Shown: positions 8,421 to 10,480 of the stretch, piece after piece
Numbering within the stretch: position 1 is the stretch's first letter
Layout: each line of letters begins with the position of its first letter
Assembly: GCA_016880695.1 (NCBI GenBank)
Contig: JAEHCY010000211.1
Coordinates: 1-10,480, forward strand
Length of the DNA stretch: 10,480 bases
Reading direction: 5' to 3'
Source: Chromatiaceae bacterium
Lineage (GTDB): Bacteria; Pseudomonadota; Gammaproteobacteria; Chromatiales; Chromatiaceae
Translations under genes and position numbers: made by a program
Notes under the pieces: model-generated
The model's input: the letters and a program-made list of their open reading frames with translations, nothing else
Databases searched by the model: none
What the model was told of the DNA's origin: nothing

Positions 8421-9113
8421 CTACCAGCGCGTCAGGAACTCACGCAGGGGGCAGCCGCGCCCGCTGTCCCGGTACGCCGCCTGGGCGACGAAAATCTCCG
8501 CCGCCGCCAGGGCGTCGCTCAGGGCATTGTGCGCGACATAACGGGGCAGGTTGAACTGATCCCCCAGGGCATGGAGCCGCAGCGAGCCTGGTTTGATCGG
8601 CTGTTGGCGCAGATCGAGCCAGCGACGGGCGATCAGTTGGGTATCGATCGCCGGCACCAGCAGCGGGGTGCCGTACAGCCGTTTGCAGGCCAGCCCGAGA
8701 AAGGACAGCTCCACCACGGCGTGGTGGGCCACCAGCACCTTACCCTTGAGGGCCTCGAGGAGGTCCCGCAGCACGGTCTCGAGGGGCTCACCCTGGGCTG
8801 CCTGGTCGTCGGTGATCTGATGGATGATGGCGCTACTTTCGGGGATCGCCTGGGTGGGCCGCACCAGCCGGTGCTGTGCCGTGGACAGATCGATGCGGTT
8901 TCCGCGGATGGCCACGAAGCCCACGCTGAGGATGTCGTCCACCTTGGCGTCGAGGCCGGTGGTCTCGAGGTCCACCGCCAGATACTCCACCCCGCGATAA
9001 TCGAGTGCCGGCAGGGGGAAGGGATGCGTGAGGAAATCCTGCAGCGGCCCGGCCGGTACCCGACGCAGGAGCCAGCGTCGCCGCCAATCCAAAGTGAAAG
9101 GTAGGCCCCACAT
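8421..9113 (-). CDS. DnaQ-like 3'-5' exonuclease family protein
   Basis: This protein of the DEDD (DnaQ/RNase T) exonuclease superfamily is a stand-alone enzyme, not the polymerase III epsilon subunit. I choose ATG 9113 (230 residues), four bases behind the stop of the upstream gene, over a longer frame from 9173 that would overlap that gene by 56 bases. Residues 1-40 are a basic, Trp-rich extension. ExoI is DLETTGL with Asp48 and Glu50. ExoII is AHHAVVELSFL, where Glu135 takes the position usually held by Asp. ExoIII has His195 and Asp200 (HNALSDALAAAE), making it the DEDDh type. The substrate is unknown. The short gap suggests translational coupling with the CBS/DUF294 gene. From memory the same pair lies next to acs/actP in Vibrio and Pseudomonas, so a role in the acetate locus is plausible but unproven. 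Confidence 0.9.
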   Translation of the reverse strand: MWGLPFTLDWRRRWLLRRVPAGPLQDFLTHPFPLPALDYRGVEYLAVDLETTGLDAKVDDILSVGFVAIRGNRIDLSTAQHRLVRPTQAIPESSAIIHQITDDQAAQGEPLETVLRDLLEALKGKVLVAHHAVVELSFLGLACKRLYGTPLLVPAIDTQLIARRWLDLRQQPIKPGSLRLHALGDQFNLPRYVAHNALSDALAAAEIFVAQAAYRDSGRGCPLREFLTRW

Positions 9114-9117
9114 AGGC

Positions 9118-10480
9118 TCAACTGAAGCGGCCGGTTTGGTAGCGCTGACTGAGCGCTTCCTGCATGGTATCAATCAGGGAGAAGGCATCCTTGAGGTGCC
9201 CGCGCTCCAGCGGCGAGATCTCATCGGGGGAGAGAAAGTTGTCGGCCTTTCTCCCACTTCTAAGCTGCCGCACCTGATGGCGGACCCTGAGCGTGGCGAT
9301 GAACTCCAGCGCGTTGATCAGGTCGGCGGCGCCGTCGCGGCTGATGGCCTTGGCCTCGGCGGCGAGCTCGAGGCGCTCCACCGTATTGACCTCCGCAATC
9401 CCGACGGAAAGGGCCCCCACCCGCGCCAGATCCACGATCGGTACGATTCCCCGGTGCTTGATGTCGAAGGTGTTGTCGTGATCGCCGCCGCTGATCAGCA
9501 CGAAGTTGCGGAAGAAACCGATGGGAGGCCGGTTCCTTAGCGCATTGGCGGCCATGAAGGCGAGAAAGATCTTGTTGCCGCGGGCGCGATCCTGGATGCA
9601 GCGCCGCAGCTCCTCGAGTAGCCCCACCGTTCCATGGACGGCGCGGAGGTCGAAGAACACGCTCGAGAGCATCAGCGCCATGGGCTCCGGACGCTCGATC
9701 CAGTTCTTGAAGTACTTGCGCCATGCCCGCAGTGGCTGGCGCCACTTGGGGTTCGACGCCATCACGTTTCCAGGGCAGAAAAAATAGCCGCAGGCGTTGA
9801 GGCCGTCGTTGACGAAGCGGGCCAGCTCCTCGAAATAGGGCTCATCCGCCGACCCGAGGTCATCGGCCAGCATGAGGGCGTTGTCCTGGTCGGAGTGCGA
9901 GGACTGCTCGCGGCGTGCCTGGGAGCCGCCGGCCATCCAGACATAGGCCACCGGCGGCGGCCCAAGCTTGGCCTCGGCGAGCTCCAGCAGGCGGATGCTG
10001 ATGGCGTCGGTCACCGCGGTGATGGCCTCACCGATGTGGTCGGCGGTGGAGCCGCTATTGACCAGGTGGATCTGCAGCTCCGGCAGCTTGCGGCTGGCCT
10101 GGATCAGGGTATCCACATCCGGGGCCTTACGGATATCACTGACCAGATAAACGGCGTTCGAGCTCTGAAAGCGCACCAGGTCCGTGGTCGAGATGACCCC
10201 GACCACCTGCTCGCCGTCGAGCACCGGCAGGTGGTGGACGTTGAGCCGGCTCATGGTGATCAGCGCCTGGGAGCCGAGGGTGTCCCAGCGGGTGGTGTGC
10301 AGATGCTCGGTCATAATCTCCCGGACCGGCCGGTCGTAGGGCACGCCGGGGACGATGCAGCGGCTGCGCAGATCCCGGTCGGTGATCATGCCCACCAGCC
10401 TCGGTCCATCCATGATCATCAGCGAGGATACCCGGTGCTCGGTCATGATCGCGGCGGCATCCTGGATACTGGTCTCGGGC
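9118..10480 (-). CDS. CBS-domain / DUF294 nucleotidyltransferase-like protein (5' end beyond the window)
   Basis: The reading frame is open through the right edge, with 453 residues visible. The first visible Met (10446) lies inside a CBS domain and is not the real start, since PETSIQDAAAIMTEHRVSSL is a normal CBS opening. Two CBS domains, which usually bind adenine nucleotides, occupy about the first 125 visible residues, each ending in a typical VG(M/V)I(T/S)xxDL segment. The DUF294 region follows with GGSQARREQSSHSDQDNALM, the G-S-x-x-R-x-E...S-D-x-D signature of GlnD-like nucleotidyltransferases. The DUF294 C-terminal domain (FLAFMAANALRNRPPIGFFRNF and the segment after it) runs to the end. 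Family members usually also carry an N-terminal cyclic-nucleotide-binding domain, which would lie outside the window. The role is probably sensing of an adenine nucleotide and signalling or modification of a partner; the target is unknown. Confidence 0.92.
   Translation of the reverse strand, partial: PETSIQDAAAIMTEHRVSSLMIMDGPRLVGMITDRDLRSRCIVPGVPYDRPVREIMTEHLHTTRWDTLGSQALITMSRLNVHHLPVLDGEQVVGVISTTDLVRFQSSNAVYLVSDIRKAPDVDTLIQASRKLPELQIHLVNSGSTADHIGEAITAVTDAISIRLLELAEAKLGPPPVAYVWMAGGSQARREQSSHSDQDNALMLADDLGSADEPYFEELARFVNDGLNACGYFFCPGNVMASNPKWRQPLRAWRKYFKNWIERPEPMALMLSSVFFDLRAVHGTVGLLEELRRCIQDRARGNKIFLAFMAANALRNRPPIGFFRNFVLISGGDHDNTFDIKHRGIVPIVDLARVGALSVGIAEVNTVERLELAAEAKAISRDGAADLINALEFIATLRVRHQVRQLRSGRKADNFLSPDEISPLERGHLKDAFSLIDTMQEALSQRYQTGRFS

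Noticed and set aside
9114..9173. Upstream extension of the exonuclease gene to ATG 9173
   Set aside because: It overlaps the conserved C-terminus of the DUF294 gene. The ATG at 9113, four bases behind that gene's stop, is the usual coupled arrangement.
10444..10446. ATG at 10446 as the start of the CBS/DUF294 gene
   Set aside because: It falls inside the first CBS domain, and the frame stays open and CBS-like up to the window edge, so the true start lies outside.

Overview
The window is GC-rich, densely coded bacterial chromosome, and every supported gene lies on the minus strand, so transcription runs from the right edge to the left. The type IV pilus assembly order pilB-pilC-pilD-coaE is the arrangement known from Pseudomonas and relatives. 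An acetyl-CoA synthetase next to a DnaQ-type exonuclease and a CBS/DUF294 protein is the arrangement I remember from acetate loci of Vibrio and Pseudomonas. Together they point to a gammaproteobacterium. A Chromatiales-type purple sulfur bacterium or relative is my best guess, but nothing here proves the genus.

Right to left (gene order). Positions 10480-9118 hold a CBS-domain/DUF294 nucleotidyltransferase-like protein cut by the right edge. A DnaQ-like exonuclease gene (9113-8421) follows after a 4-base gap. A 139-base intergenic region with a plausible promoter leads into acsA (8281-6335), which converts acetate to acetyl-CoA. Behind acsA lie two hairpins, the second a textbook intrinsic terminator (6217-6180). 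Next comes a gene for a NYN-domain (PIN-like nuclease) protein with a C-terminal cold-shock-like RNA-binding domain. I place its start at a TTG at 6157, just after the terminator. A 106-base gap with a long inverted repeat precedes the pilus operon: pilB (assembly ATPase, 5217-3505), pilC (inner-membrane platform, 3490-2252), pilD (prepilin peptidase, 2187-1333) and coaE (dephospho-CoA kinase, 1323-700). After a 200-base gap, a small exported protein with four cysteines and an Ala/Pro repeat tail starts at 499 and runs off the left edge.

Functionally there are two blocks: an acetate activation locus with its customary partners, whose permease genes would be expected beyond the right edge, and the type IV pilus core with coaE. 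The NYN/cold-shock protein sits between them. Most of the window is ordinary. The parts most worth a second look are the NYN plus cold-shock architecture, its placement right behind a strong terminator, the repeat-bearing exported protein, and the unexplained exonuclease/DUF294 pair at the acs locus. I found no tRNA, rRNA, CRISPR array, insertion sequence or phage gene.
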